Below, in pieces: positions 14,592 through 23,900 of a stretch of DNA of 64,000 nt. Position 1 is the stretch's first letter. The number at the start of each line of letters is the position of its first letter. Both the position numbers and the translations under genes were made by a program. The notes under the pieces are model-generated. The model saw only the letters and a list, made by a program, of their open reading frames with translations, was not told the DNA's origin and searched no databases. This stretch comes from a virus, in IMG/VR virus record IMGVR_UViG_3300023175_001502, positions 54,905-118,904 of that record; one strand, 5' to 3'.

Positions 14592-15314
14592 ATGGGAGCA
14601 AAAAGGAAACAGCGTAATAACGCAAATCCAAACTTTCAAAATGTCGTAGACATTAATTTTCACAAAAAACAATCTAAAGAAATACAAATATTACCCAGAA
14701 ATAGAAACCAAGAAGCATACGTGTTAAAGTTGCTCGACCAATCAAAAGACATAGTCTTTGGCGTAGGTCCTGCAGGAACAGGCAAAACTCTTTTGGCTGT
14801 GCAAGTTGCTGTAAAACTATTTAAACAAGGCGTAATAGATAAAATAATTGTAACTAGGCCCGCTGTAAGCGCAGACGAAGATCTAGGATTCTTACCAGGT
14901 ACATTAGAACAAAAAATGGCACCTTGGACAAGACCTATCTTTGACGTACTAAGAGACTATTTTAGTGCGAGAGAAATAGAAGGCATGATCGAAGAACAAA
15001 TTATAGAGATTGCGCCTTTAGCATATATGCGTGGTCGAACATTTAAAAGGAGTTTTATATTAGCTGACGAAATGCAAAATACCACACAAAACCAAATGAA
15101 AATGTTACTTACTAGACTAGGCGAAGGCTCAATGATGGCCGTTACAGGCGACTTAGCACAAGCTGATAGGCTAAAGGACAACGGTTTATTAGATTTTATG
15201 AAACTGTTGCAAACAAGTAATGTATCTTATTTGGACATAGTCCAGTTCGAACAGGGAGATATAGAAAGACATAAAGCTGTAAAAGAAGTACTCCAAATAT
15301 ATGGAGACGAATAA
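14592..15314 (+). CDS. phoH: PhoH-like ATPase
   Basis: 240 residues from ATG 14592, chosen over the in-frame ATG at 14535 because AGGAGG lies 7 bases upstream. It is a P-loop protein with Walker A GPAGTGKT (59-66), Walker B FILADEMQ and a C-terminal TGDLAQ sensor. PhoH proteins are ATPases linked to RNA metabolism and, in marine phages and their hosts, to phosphate stress; the role in phage is unsettled. It is the only plus-strand gene in the left 25 kb, flanked by a palindrome upstream and a strong hairpin downstream, so it is its own transcription unit. Confidence 0.92.
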   Translation: MGAKRKQRNNANPNFQNVVDINFHKKQSKEIQILPRNRNQEAYVLKLLDQSKDIVFGVGPAGTGKTLLAVQVAVKLFKQGVIDKIIVTRPAVSADEDLGFLPGTLEQKMAPWTRPIFDVLRDYFSAREIEGMIEEQIIEIAPLAYMRGRTFKRSFILADEMQNTTQNQMKMLLTRLGEGSMMAVTGDLAQADRLKDNGLLDFMKLLQTSNVSYLDIVQFEQGDIERHKAVKEVLQIYGDE

Positions 15315-15339
15315 TGAAAGGGGCTTTATGCCCCTTTCA
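15315..15339. terminator. Bidirectional terminator-like hairpin between phoH and thyX
   Basis: Perfect 10-base stem TGAAAGGGGC / GCCCCTTTCA with loop TTTAT, starting right after the phoH stop and covering the thyX stop. There is no long U-run on either side, so it may act as a weak terminator or as an mRNA 3' end stabiliser. Confidence 0.7.
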
Positions 15340-16021
15340 ATTCTTCAGCTAGTGGGAAAATTTTTGCAATAACTTCTGCACAAGCATGAGCAATTTCCAT
15401 ATGCTCTTTTTGTGTGCCGTTAGCACCTCTTAATTCTATGTAGTGAATCCAGCTACGTAGTGTACCATTCATATACAATCGTGTTTTAGTAAGTCCTTCT
15501 GGTAATACTTTGCGAGCTACTTCTTTTGCAATACCGTTTTCAATAGCCCAATCATAAGCTCGGCCTGCTGTGAATATTACATCCTGTTGTAATTCTTCCC
15601 ATTTTACCATAAGTTCAGCCATACCTTCTTGTGCCATATCAAGTTCAATAGAATTTTGTCTGTTTTTATTATCCTGCAACCGAGCTTCACTAGTAATAAA
15701 GACTTCATCGCCCATTTGTCCCGGCTCTGCATAACGTTGACTAAACTCTTGAAAGGCAAAACTACGATGACGCACAATCTGATGTGCAATATCACGAGTA
15801 GTATCTATTTCTAAACAAGCATTTACCATCTCAAGCGGTGACCAGTGTGCATGTTTAATTAAATATTTTACAAGTTTTTCACTTGTTTCTGAGTTCATTT
15901 GATTTGCAGGGTTTGAAACCCTAGCACAAAATGCTACAAGGTCTAATAAATCGTCGCTGTTCATACCTTCAGCAACAAAGTCTTCAGTTGGTTTTGTGTA
16001 ACTAACTAGTCGTACGTTCAT
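15326..16021 (-). CDS. thyX: Flavin-dependent thymidylate synthase
   Basis: 231 residues from ATG 16021 (GGAGAGG upstream; an in-frame ATG at 16048 lies inside the preceding gene). It makes dTMP from dUMP with FAD and methylene-THF. The ThyX signature RHRx7S is present (RHR 84-86, Ser94, followed by QRY), and 'HWSPLEM' and 'ELRGANGTQKEHMEIA' match the dUMP/FAD-binding regions. Length is normal for the family. It is the last gene of the unit running from 18273, which also holds replication genes. Confidence 0.95.
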   Translation of the reverse strand: MNVRLVSYTKPTEDFVAEGMNSDDLLDLVAFCARVSNPANQMNSETSEKLVKYLIKHAHWSPLEMVNACLEIDTTRDIAHQIVRHRSFAFQEFSQRYAEPGQMGDEVFITSEARLQDNKNRQNSIELDMAQEGMAELMVKWEELQQDVIFTAGRAYDWAIENGIAKEVARKVLPEGLTKTRLYMNGTLRSWIHYIELRGANGTQKEHMEIAHACAEVIAKIFPLAEELKGA

Positions 16022-16190
16022 TAATTTTATCCTCTCCGTATCTTCCACGATCGCGATTCCCGTCGCTATTAAGTTCAGTTATATCTTGCTGTACTTCTTT
16101 ATAATTCTTTTTACCAAAAATACTATTCCAATTATCAGTCATTTGTTTATCGGAAATGTTTTGGGGCCTACGATTACTGCCTTTACTCAT
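16002..16190 (-). CDS. Small conserved basic protein
   Basis: 62 residues opening [17 protein letters not shown] and 'NWNSIFGKK', a pattern I recall as a small conserved protein of T4-like cyanophages. The C-terminal half is Arg/Asp/Gly-rich and probably disordered. It overlaps the ferredoxin stop by ATGA and the thyX start by 20 bases. Function unknown. Confidence 0.65.
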   Translation of the reverse strand: MSKGSNRRPQNISDKQMTDNWNSIFGKKNYKEVQQDITELNSDGNRDRGRYGEDKINERTTS

Positions 16191-16534
16191 GTTATGTCCT
16201 TAACCGGTATAATACCGAATTCTTCGTATTTGTTAGGATACTCATCCCATTCTTTTGCATCTGGTAATGGTTCCTTTTGATCTATTATGTTTATGTTCCA
16301 ATCAGAAACACGTCTATTAATTTCATCCCACTTTTCTCTAAGTTCTGGACTAAGCTCTGATTCAGATACTATAGCATTAGCAGGACACTCAGGAACACAA
16401 ACACCACAGTCTATGCATTCATCCGGATTAATTGCTAAAAAGTTTTCTGCTTCATAAAAACAATCTACTGGGCAAACAGCTACGCAATCGGTATGCTTGC
16501 ATTTAATACAATTATCTGTAACTAGATAGCTCAT
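16187..16534 (-). CDS. fdxA: FdxA-type 7Fe ferredoxin
   Basis: 115 residues. Cys9, Cys12, Cys17, Cys21, Cys25, Cys40, Cys43, Cys46 and Cys50 follow the FdxA pattern ([18 protein letters not shown] then [12 protein letters not shown]), which binds one [3Fe-4S] and one [4Fe-4S] cluster. The ~60-residue C-terminal extension ([13 protein letters not shown]) is also that of FdxA. It is a low-potential electron carrier with unknown partner here. It lies directly upstream of thyX and downstream of gp44, starting by TAATG after a 43-residue membrane protein. Confidence 0.93.
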   Translation of the reverse strand: MSYLVTDNCIKCKHTDCVAVCPVDCFYEAENFLAINPDECIDCGVCVPECPANAIVSESELSPELREKWDEINRRVSDWNINIIDQKEPLPDAKEWDEYPNKYEEFGIIPVKDIT

Positions 16535-16665
16535 TATTTTACCAAACTAGTTAAAATAATAAAACCAAGTACTAACCACATAGTAATACCAATTTTAACT
16601 AATTGATTAGTTTTCTTTTTACCTGCAATTAATCCTAAAGTTTTTAGATCTTTTTTTACACTCAT
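16534..16665 (-). CDS. Tiny single-span membrane protein (43 residues)
   Basis: 43 residues: a basic N-terminal half ([15 protein letters not shown]) and one membrane span near the C-terminus ([18 protein letters not shown]). It is joined to both neighbours by overlap: ATGA with the clamp-loader stop and TAATG with fdxA. That tight fit supports a real gene. It might tether a partner to the membrane, but nothing shows this. Confidence 0.6.
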   Translation of the reverse strand: MSVKKDLKTLGLIAGKKKTNQLVKIGITMWLVLGFIILTSLVK

Positions 16666-17576
16666 AATCTTGCTAGTCTAATTAGCGTTGCCGCTAAGTT
16701 AATTTCTGGATCAACGACCAATGTATGATCTACTAACCCCTGCTTAATAATTAGCACAGCTTGGTCTTGTTGCTCCTCAGATCCGAACAACTCAATGTTA
16801 TCGTACAACCAACGATAAATTTCTTCCATCTCTTCTGGACGTACAGCACCACAAAGCATTTTACGTGCTTCTTGAATTTTGCCTGCTTTAAACAGTTCGA
16901 CCATGTCTAGTTTCCAATCAGCTTCGCCCGTGTCACCTTCATTAGGCTTTAGCAAACTGTTGTCTTGCACATTCATTTGTACTGTGTTAATACACTTACG
17001 CAAGTCTGGATATGTTGCTTTTACATAGGTATCGAGCGTATCCAAATCAGGAGTAACACCTTCGGTAATAAGGATTTCAGCAACTCTAGCTGTGAACTCA
17101 GTTTGGTCAATTTTAGCAATGTGGAAACCTTGACACCTACTATGCAAAGCGGGTATAATACGATTTGGATAGTTACAAGTAAGAATGAAACGAGAAGTAG
17201 TATGATACTCTTCCATAACACCACGCAACGCCGCTTGAGCGTTGGGAGATAAGTAGTCAGCCTCATCAAGTAGCACCACCTTAAAGTCCCCAAATGGGAT
17301 CATCTGTACAAAGTTTACAATTTTATCACGAACATCATCTACTGAGTTTGTTCGCGATGCGTTAATTTCTAGTATGTCTAGATCATTTACATCAAGTTCG
17401 TTAAAAAGTAATTTAGCAAGAGTAGTTTTACCAATCCCAGCATTGCCACTAAAAAGCAAGTGCGGAATAGTTTTATCTTTGATCCACTGTTGTACTTGCT
17501 TCTTTTGTGCGTCATCTCTAAATACATAACCATCTACATTTTTTGGACGATATTTTTCTACCCAAAGTTCTTTCAT
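16662..17576 (-). CDS. 44: Sliding-clamp loader ATPase subunit (T4 gp44-like)
   Basis: 304 residues of the RFC/gp44 AAA+ type: RPKNVDGYVF start, Walker A GNAGIGKT (44-51), Walker B VVLLDEADYL (~100-109), sensor LTCNYPNRI and the SRC arginine-finger box (HSRCQ). It loads the phage clamp at primer ends with gp62. A gp62 partner is not seen nearby; in T4 it follows gene 44. Here the downstream gene is a 43-residue membrane protein, so gp62 must lie elsewhere. Confidence 0.93.
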   Translation of the reverse strand: MKELWVEKYRPKNVDGYVFRDDAQKKQVQQWIKDKTIPHLLFSGNAGIGKTTLAKLLFNELDVNDLDILEINASRTNSVDDVRDKIVNFVQMIPFGDFKVVLLDEADYLSPNAQAALRGVMEEYHTTSRFILTCNYPNRIIPALHSRCQGFHIAKIDQTEFTARVAEILITEGVTPDLDTLDTYVKATYPDLRKCINTVQMNVQDNSLLKPNEGDTGEADWKLDMVELFKAGKIQEARKMLCGAVRPEEMEEIYRWLYDNIELFGSEEQQDQAVLIIKQGLVDHTLVVDPEINLAATLIRLARL

Positions 17577-18109
17577 CGTTTAAGTCCTAATTCTTTATAT
17601 GCTAATTGCACACCTCTAGATTGAAAATAAGCATCAGCAAGTGCATTGTGTAAATCACTTTGTCCTAGTAGTTTTCTAGGATCTGTTTCACAACAACCAA
17701 ACAGTGTTCTGCTATCTTTAATCTGCCAAAAATTCCAAGGTATAGGTTTTCCAATATTCCTATACATATCTTCAATAATAGTTATGTCAAACCCATAACC
17801 ATGGCCCCAAATTGTGTCTACACCTACTGACCATTTGCTAAGTTGCTTCAGTGCTTCTTCAACAGTAATACAGTTTTCTTGATCAAACGCTTCTTCCATT
17901 ACTTTAGGATCTTGTTTGCTCCACCATTCAATCGTACTGTCAGATACAGTTCTGCCAAGTTTATCTTGATCGTCTACACAAATTTTAAAGTACATTTCGC
18001 TGTGTGGTTCTGCATCACTGGTAGGATCAAACTTCACGGCACCTAGACTTAAAACTGTGCAACTTGGTCTAGTGTCAAGGGTTTCTAAGTCGATCATGCC
18101 ATGAATCAT
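17573..18109 (-). CDS. DnaQ-fold 3'-5' exonuclease (DexA/Rv2179c-like)
   Basis: 178 residues. Exo I motif MIDLETLDTRPSC (Asp and Glu metal ligands), Exo II in WGHGYGFDITIIEDMY (Asp), Exo III in HNALADAYFQ (His and Asp) give the full DEDDh set. The 'DLETLdTrPsc.vlSlGAV.FDP' start is that of the short Rv2179c/DexA-like exonucleases, which in T4-like phages degrade host DNA or 3' ends. ATG 18109 overlaps the upstream mini-gene by TAATG. Confidence 0.85.
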   Translation of the reverse strand: MIHGMIDLETLDTRPSCTVLSLGAVKFDPTSDAEPHSEMYFKICVDDQDKLGRTVSDSTIEWWSKQDPKVMEEAFDQENCITVEEALKQLSKWSVGVDTIWGHGYGFDITIIEDMYRNIGKPIPWNFWQIKDSRTLFGCCETDPRKLLGQSDLHNALADAYFQSRGVQLAYKELGLKR

Positions 18110-18273
18110 TAGTTCATTCTCCTATTTTCTTGTCCGATACCTGAAATAATAAGCATGATATAAAGTAGAGGCCATGCCCAGCCTGTGATATACCCAGTAA
18201 TATGCAATACCATAAGACTTACGCCTGTAAGTCCAGTAGTGCCAATACCTGAGCTTTGATTAGGAATCCGCAT
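18109..18273 (-). CDS. Small membrane protein (54 residues)
   Basis: 54 residues with AAGGAG before ATG 18273. A Gly/Thr/Ser-rich opening leads to hydrophobic segments (SLMVLHITGYITGWAWPLLYIMLIISG), then a basic end. It is the first gene after a sigma70-type promoter and ends in TAATG with the exonuclease, so it heads the replication/thyX operon. Confidence 0.6.
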   Translation of the reverse strand: MRIPNQSSGIGTTGLTGVSLMVLHITGYITGWAWPLLYIMLIISGIGQENRRMN

Positions 18274-18302
18274 TAGTTCTCCTTGTAAACTTTTATTGTG
18301 TT

Positions 18303-18331
18303 AGTATACAATATAAATGCGGAGTTGTCAA
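18303..18331 (-). promoter_or_regulatory. sigma70-type promoter TTGACA-N17-TATACT
   Basis: -35 TTGACA at 18326-18331 and -10 TATACT at 18303-18308, 17-base spacer, minus strand. It heads the unit that contains the exonuclease, gp44, fdxA and thyX genes. Confidence 0.8.
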
Positions 18332-18339
18332 GTGATTTT

Positions 18340-18693
18340 TTAGATAAATTTAGTAAGTTCTGGCGACTTCCAGCCTTCTGGCTTTAGTACCTTACCATCT
18401 TCTCGTTTGATAACTTTGCCTGTCTCTGGATTAATCTTAGCAAAGTTTGTATCCATTACTTCTTTCCAAGCATCTTGCCCTTTAAAGCCTCCTGCTCGAA
18501 CGGCGCCTAATGTAACAACAAGAATGTCAATTAATGCATCTAATTGTTCAACTCTATCATTTTCTGCAATAGCTTCTTCTAGTTCGCCTACTTCTTCTCG
18601 AATTAAATCAAGATACATTTTGTAGTTTGCTTCGCTCGGTTCTTGATCGCAAGCCGTTGCGAATTTATTAATGTCTTCAAATACGTCTGTCAT
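18340..18693 (-). CDS. mazG: MazG-family nucleotide pyrophosphohydrolase
   Basis: 117 residues. The all-helical MazG core has the metal-binding EEVGELEEA and a later DALIDILVV segment, the EExxE...ExxD arrangement of the family. Phage MazG enzymes hydrolyse (d)NTPs and were proposed to act on ppGpp, though later biochemistry on cyanophage MazG favours dGTP/dCTP. AAGG precedes ATG 18693. Confidence 0.88.
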   Translation of the reverse strand: MTDVFEDINKFATACDQEPSEANYKMYLDLIREEVGELEEAIAENDRVEQLDALIDILVVTLGAVRAGGFKGQDAWKEVMDTNFAKINPETGKVIKREDGKVLKPEGWKSPELTKFI

Positions 18694-18701
18694 GTTATGC
18701 C

Positions 18702-19103
18702 TTATTGGTTTATAAATGATCCAGGATCGATTGTTGCAGGACCGTCTGAGTATTCTGCACCGATCTGTACACTTTCTGGTTTTTCATCTGAGTAAGCAAG
18801 TACAGCGGTTTCTTCAATCATACGAATTTCTCGTTCGCCATCGTCGGTTTCTATTTTCATACCACGTGTCCACCGACCGTGTTCGATTAAAATCCAGTCT
18901 CCTACCGAATACTCATCTTTGTTGTCAGGGCCTTTAGAATAAACACGAGCCCAGCGAGGATATATTCCTCTAGTTTTACCATCGTCGTTGCCGAGGATAA
19001 TGCCACCTTTAGTAACCTGTTCGCCAAAATGCATATCAGTTACTAGTACTCTTTTCCCAATAGCTCTTGGGTTGCCTTTTATTGCATTTATATTTTTAAC
19101 CAT
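18702..19103 (-). CDS. GroES/gp31-like co-chaperonin
   Basis: 133 residues. 'AIGKRVLVTDMHFGEQVTKGGIIL' (about residues 14-37) mimics the GroES barrel start and mobile loop, whose GGIxL binds GroEL. 'YSVGDWILIEHGRWTRG' matches the later barrel strands. The C-terminal ~25 residues are an acidic extra. In T4 the equivalent gp31 folds the capsid protein with host GroEL; marine T4-like phages carry relatives. It overlaps the next upstream gene by TAATG. Confidence 0.8.
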   Translation of the reverse strand: MVKNINAIKGNPRAIGKRVLVTDMHFGEQVTKGGIILGNDDGKTRGIYPRWARVYSKGPDNKDEYSVGDWILIEHGRWTRGMKIETDDGEREIRMIEETAVLAYSDEKPESVQIGAEYSDGPATIDPGSFINQ

Positions 19104-19516
19104 TAGTCACCTTTTTGCACAAAATTGCCGTCTTCGTCTTCTACCCAACCATCGTCCATTTCTTCAAACTCTTTAAGTTCTGCTTCAGATGGTGTAGCTT
19201 CAGCCTCTTTTTGCTGAGCTCTTGTAGTAGTTTTAGATTTGACAGTTTTTTGAACAACAGGTTCTTCTTTTACAACATCAGATACAGTAACCGCAGGTTC
19301 TTCTGATACAGGCATAGATCCCTTATAGTAATCTTTAATTACTTGTTCACGCTTACGAACAATTTTACCACCTGGGCCAAGCTCATCACCTCGTGCATTT
19401 ACACGAGCATTGCCTACCGCAGGAGTTAATTCATTCTTCTTACGCAACAAATCCATATCAATCTGTTTGCCTTGCATTGTTGTATAGGTCTTTTGACCTT
19501 TTTGTCTCATTGCCAT
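19103..19516 (-). CDS. Conserved T4-like phage protein with acidic tail
   Basis: 137 residues. The N-terminal ~70 contain 'MQGKQIDMDLLRKKNELTPA', 'VNARGDELGPGGKIVRKREQ' and a DYYKG end, conserved in marine T4-like phages as I recall it. The second half is low-complexity (Glu, Thr, Val, Lys), ending very acidic. Late promoter 22 bases upstream with AGGAG suggests an assembly or head role. Exact function unknown. Confidence 0.72.
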   Translation of the reverse strand: MAMRQKGQKTYTTMQGKQIDMDLLRKKNELTPAVGNARVNARGDELGPGGKIVRKREQVIKDYYKGSMPVSEEPAVTVSDVVKEEPVVQKTVKSKTTTRAQQKEAEATPSEAELKEFEEMDDGWVEDEDGNFVQKGD

Positions 19517-19538
19517 AATGCTTCTCCTATTATGTACG

Positions 19539-19546
19539 TATTTATC
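19539..19546 (-). promoter_or_regulatory. Late promoter octamer GATAAATA
   Basis: GATAAATA 22 bases before ATG 19516. The stop of the upstream DnaE-like gene (19542-19544) is inside it. Confidence 0.75.
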
Positions 19547-20099
19547 TTAAGAACTCTCGCCAATCCAAGTCATATTGGATTGAATTTATCTTATGAACAC
19601 CTATTAAGTATAACACATAACTTGCTACACTTGACCCACGTCCTACACCCCATACAATGTTATTCTCACGCATAAAGTCTACTAGATATACCATATAGCG
19701 TAGTAGGTCATACATACCACGCTCTTTATACGCTTCTAGTTCTTGTTCTACCCGCATCCATTCTGTAGAGTTATATACAAAATCAACTCCGGCGTGTTGT
19801 TTTTCTTCCATTACTTTTGCAAATAACCATTCTTCAATCGCAAGCGATTTATATTCTTCTGGCATAAACCATTCGCCCTGACATACACCGTCAAATGTTT
19901 TTTGATCTACATCTAGTGGAATATACTTTTGCAATGGATTCATACCTTGTTCTTCCATTGCTGTATTAAACTTGTCTATGTCATCGCTAGGATCGCATAA
20001 AACCACATGAACTTTATCCGCATCTCCATTATAGATCATATCTATAAGATCGCGATTAGAGAATCTTGGTATTCCTAGAGAATCTGTTTTCATAAGCAT
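19542..20099 (-). CDS. DnaE-palm-like fragment protein
   Basis: 185 residues. The C-terminal ~75 residues ('MYDLLRYMVYLVDFMRENNI', 'VWGVGRGSSVASYVLYLIGV', 'YDLDWREFLR') match the GRGS palm segment of bacterial DNA polymerase III alpha, which binds the primer terminus/dNTP. The protein stops just before the region with the catalytic aspartates and lacks the PHP domain, so it cannot polymerise. Relatives exist in marine T4-like phages. It could be a decoy or accessory binding polymerase partners. A sigma70-like promoter ends right at ATG 20099; the second Met (20093) is an alternative. Confidence 0.7.
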   Translation of the reverse strand: MLMKTDSLGIPRFSNRDLIDMIYNGDADKVHVVLCDPSDDIDKFNTAMEEQGMNPLQKYIPLDVDQKTFDGVCQGEWFMPEEYKSLAIEEWLFAKVMEEKQHAGVDFVYNSTEWMRVEQELEAYKERGMYDLLRYMVYLVDFMRENNIVWGVGRGSSVASYVLYLIGVHKINSIQYDLDWREFLR

Positions 20100-20105
20100 A
20101 TATGT

Positions 20106-20134
20106 ATTTTAACTGATATTAATCAGATTGTCAA
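20106..20134 (-). promoter_or_regulatory. sigma70-type promoter TTGACA-N17-TAAAAT
   Basis: -35 TTGACA at 20129-20134 and -10 TAAAAT at 20106-20111, minus strand, inside the end of the previous gene. The expected start site falls on or next to ATG 20099, so the transcript may be leaderless. Confidence 0.6.
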
Positions 20135-20342
20135 GTCCATTTTCGCTGTCATCATTTGCTTTTTTCATTGCTTGTGCTCTACGTACAGAAAGTTCTTCTG
20201 CATACATATTCATAATGACTTGAATCTGTTCTTGAACAGAGGGGTTTCTTGTTAGCCAGTATTTTCTTCTAAGATCTAGTAACTTTTCTTCAACTTCAGT
20301 ATCTGACAATAGAGAAAAGTCGTCAACTAAAGGATTAAACAT
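20109..20342 (-). CDS. Small conserved helical protein
   Basis: 77 residues, helical and charged (LLSDTEVEEKLLDLRRKYWL, then a second helix with MNMYAEEL). Similar short proteins sit among structural genes of T4-like cyanophages as I recall. ATG 20342 directly abuts the preceding stop. No function assigned. Confidence 0.65.
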   Translation of the reverse strand: MFNPLVDDFSLLSDTEVEEKLLDLRRKYWLTRNPSVQEQIQVIMNMYAEELSVRRAQAMKKANDDSENGLDNLINIS

Positions 20343-20963
20343 TTACTCAAACTGTCCTAGTACTTTTGCAAAAATAGTGTTACCACCATCGTTAGTCCAA
20401 AATTCTAAGATAGTTTGATTTGTATCGCTGTCTACATCTATACTAACACTAGTTGCTGTGGTAGAAGACCAAGAGTCAGTAGTTAATTTTTTCATAGTGT
20501 AACTTCCTTCACTACGGAACGTTACTACTCTAGAAACACCAGGTAAATCTGCAACAAGTTCTATAAGCATTCTTGCATAACCACTAGCAGGCCAGTCTGC
20601 TAAAGTAAGGTCATCGCCACTATCTACATATGCTTGAGTTAGTATTCCTGATTGATAAACCCCGTTAAGATAACTTATATTTGTTGCGTTGTTAATTGCA
20701 CCTGCTTCAAACACGCCATCGGCACAATTTTTAAATAATGCTTGTGTTACTTCGTTACCGCCAAAGTTGTTGTCTAGTTCTTCTTGGCTGTCTAACTTAT
20801 TTTTTAAAACAGCATTTGCTTGAAGTTCTGTAATTTCTGCTCTTGCCGCTGTAAAGTTTTGTTTAATAATATTGAAATTATCTCTAAAACCTTGACTATC
20901 GTTATCTACGCCTGCGACAGGAAACGTATCATCAATTGTTGTATCTACTATATTACTGGCCAT
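20343..20963 (-). CDS. Virion/tail-fibre-like protein
   Basis: 206 residues. The N-terminal ~45 residues include 'DNDSQGFRDNFNIIKQNF' and a following helix, the attachment signature shared with other fibre-like proteins of this window. The rest is beta-rich with Gly/Asn/Thr and ends in 'GGNTIFAKVLGQFE'. AGGAG before ATG 20963, late promoter 18 bases upstream. It probably sits on the tail or baseplate. Confidence 0.7.
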   Translation of the reverse strand: MASNIVDTTIDDTFPVAGVDNDSQGFRDNFNIIKQNFTAARAEITELQANAVLKNKLDSQEELDNNFGGNEVTQALFKNCADGVFEAGAINNATNISYLNGVYQSGILTQAYVDSGDDLTLADWPASGYARMLIELVADLPGVSRVVTFRSEGSYTMKKLTTDSWSSTTATSVSIDVDSDTNQTILEFWTNDGGNTIFAKVLGQFE

Positions 20964-20981
20964 TTTGTTCTCCTGGTATAT

Positions 20982-20989
20982 TATTTATC
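20982..20989 (-). promoter_or_regulatory. Late promoter octamer GATAAATA
   Basis: GATAAATA 18 bases before ATG 20963, with AGGAG between. Confidence 0.75.
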
Positions 20990-20994
20990 TAGCA

Positions 20995-23900
20995 TTAAAC
21001 ATTAAAAACATAATTTGGAAAGACAATATATCTTTCTTCTTGAACTCCTGTTGCACTATCTACAACATATCTGTCAACATCGAAGTTAATTGTTTTAAAA
21101 TCAAATACTCCGTTATTTAATGCATTTTTTACATTTGTCAGCACCTTTTTCGATTCTCCAGGTTTAACATATGCTAATGGAATTGCTGTAACATAGTCTA
21201 GCTCTTGTATACTTCCATCTTGACCTGTACGCATCCATAAAGGTAAGTATTGTCGTTGACTTTTTCCTATTGCTTCTAATTGTTCACGCATGTTTGTTGT
21301 GTTACTAATGTACATATTAACTTCGTTAGCATCATTTATAGTAACAGCATCACTATCTGCTTTAATAACGTTTTCTCCACGTTGTCTTAATCTTTGTCTA
21401 ATAGGTTCAGCATCACTTAGGTCTACATCTACATGTACTTCTGTACCATCACGTAAGAATACATCAATATCGTCATTGTCAACATTTTGAATTAAGTCAC
21501 CTTCTCTAGTGCCGACAGTCATGCCTGCACCTTGATCTAGTATTATTTCACTATCTCTAAAACGTCCGTCAATTTGTACAATATCAAAACCTGTGTCTTG
21601 TGCTGTTTCATCGTCTAATACTTCAAAAGACACAGCATCTGCGGTAATTGCTGGTTGGGGATGACCTATAAAGTTATTTGCAACTTTTCCTTTTTTACTA
21701 TCTCTCGGATCCACTATTTCTAAGTAAACTACTTCGTAAACAATATCATTAGATCCTGGTTCTTTTGCAATAGCCGTTTTAATATCACCTATATGATACT
21801 GACGTCTTTTATGATTCTTTGCTGTTGCTGCTACGTATTCGTCGATATTTTTAGTTTCAATTCCAGCATAGGCAAGCATACTAATTTTTGTTTGTATTCC
21901 AAAGTTAGGATCACTTGGTCTATAAATGCTATTTGTTGGGAATATATCAGGATCACTTACAAAACGTTTATATTCTTTACGTACATTAGGGTCTAACATT
22001 GGCCTAATATACAAGTTACTATAAAGCGTATTGTCTTGATCGATTATGTCTATTATAAATTCACGTTCAACAGCACTGTATCCAAATCTATCTTCTGCTC
22101 TAATTGTAAACTTATATTGTCTGTCTATTGATGTAGTACCACCGTCTAAACTAAAGTCAGCATTGTCAAATGTTGTTAATCCTAAATTTTCTAGTGTACC
22201 AAACTGTGTTACTTTACCTATTATTTCGCCTGTATACGCTAATCTAAGCCCGTTTGGCAAACGGCCTTTTATAATACTATAAATTAGTCTAGTATCAGGT
22301 ACATTTGTTTGTGCGGTGACACGTTTGGTGCTAAAGAAATTGGCTGTAATACTTCCAAGGTTAGCAGGAGTAATCCATGTAATTTCACTATCAACTTCTC
22401 CTAATATTCTTATAGTAAATGTTTTAGGAGTCGAAGGATTATTTACGTCTTCATTTGCATAGGTAAGCAATTCTTTTTCAAAAAAGCCGTCTGCAAATAA
22501 TGCAATACTAACTGTCTGTCCTGTTACATAATCTCTACCAATTTCAAGTGGTCTGTCAAAGTATACTAAATCTTTATCTTTATCTAAAAGGGTACGTTTA
22601 ATATCGGCACCTGGGAATATAGTTGTAATCCTAGAAGATTTTGTTAGAGCATTATCAGGCGCCCAAAAAGTAACGCTTCCTGTAGTTGCGCCGGCTTCTA
22701 CATATACAGGTAATTCATTGCCTTCAAATACTCTTATAATAGTTTCAGTAAATGTTTCTGTTTCACCAATTGGTAATTCAGATGCTCCTGCAGCCTCAAG
22801 ATTAATTGTTATACTATTAGTTGGACTTGTAATCTGCCATTTTCTATAACCATATATATTTTGTATTGTATAACTTTCTGTAATTGTATCTCTAATATAA
22901 TTTATTTTTTTATCTTTAAATTGTTGTCTTTCAAATAAATTTAATTTTTCTACAAATATGGATTGTGCTTGAGATACTGAATCTTCGGCAAGTGTAAAAC
23001 TTATGAATGGACGTAGTCCTTCTGTTAATGTAATAATATCAAAGTCTTCGTCTGAACCATCTACTGATTCAACTTTGTAACTACGACCATTTAGTAATAG
23101 TGTTTGGTCTTTTAAATCGTTTAGATCATCAATGCCGTCATTTAGTGTAATGCCGTCTTGAACATTTAACGGAAGTTTAAATACCTTAAATGATCGTTCT
23201 CCTGCAAGAGTATCTTCATAAAATGTACCTGTTACTACAGCATAATCTAAGTCATTTGTATATCTTGTTGCTCTGATAGTAAACTTATAATCTTTAAAAC
23301 TCTGAGGTTGGTATGGTATTGTTCCTGTAAGCTCACCGGCAAATACATCTAGTTTTAGTCCCGGCGGCAACACACTTTCTGAGTTATCATTGTTTAATTC
23401 GTCAACACTGTATAAAACATTTCCGTCTAAGGTATCTGAATCATACACATCTAGATATATTGTAGCATTATTGTTAGATTTTTTATATCCTAAATCAGCA
23501 GGTGTTAACCATTTAGGTTGTCGAATATGTGTGTTATCTGCTTTAAATACACCATTAGATACTTTCATAATAGTGTTATCTGCTCTTAGATAATCATCGC
23601 CTACAACATAAATCTTAAATTTTCTTTTTGGTGGGTTTTCAGTTACACCGTCATTGATAGTAACTTTAAACTCATAAAATCTATTTAATTTCTTTGGAAC
23701 TTGCGGATTTGATTGTGTATCGTATCTTACGTTGTCATAATAGAAACTATCAAAGCCTCTATCTGGTTTAATACTAAAATCATTTGGATATGCATCATAA
23801 GGTGCTGTATCAAAGCCGCCCTTTTCAGATTGTTTATCAAGTGCAAGTAAAGGTTCTACAACTCCTTGAATTCTACCTGTTGATGTTAAAGACAAGCCAG

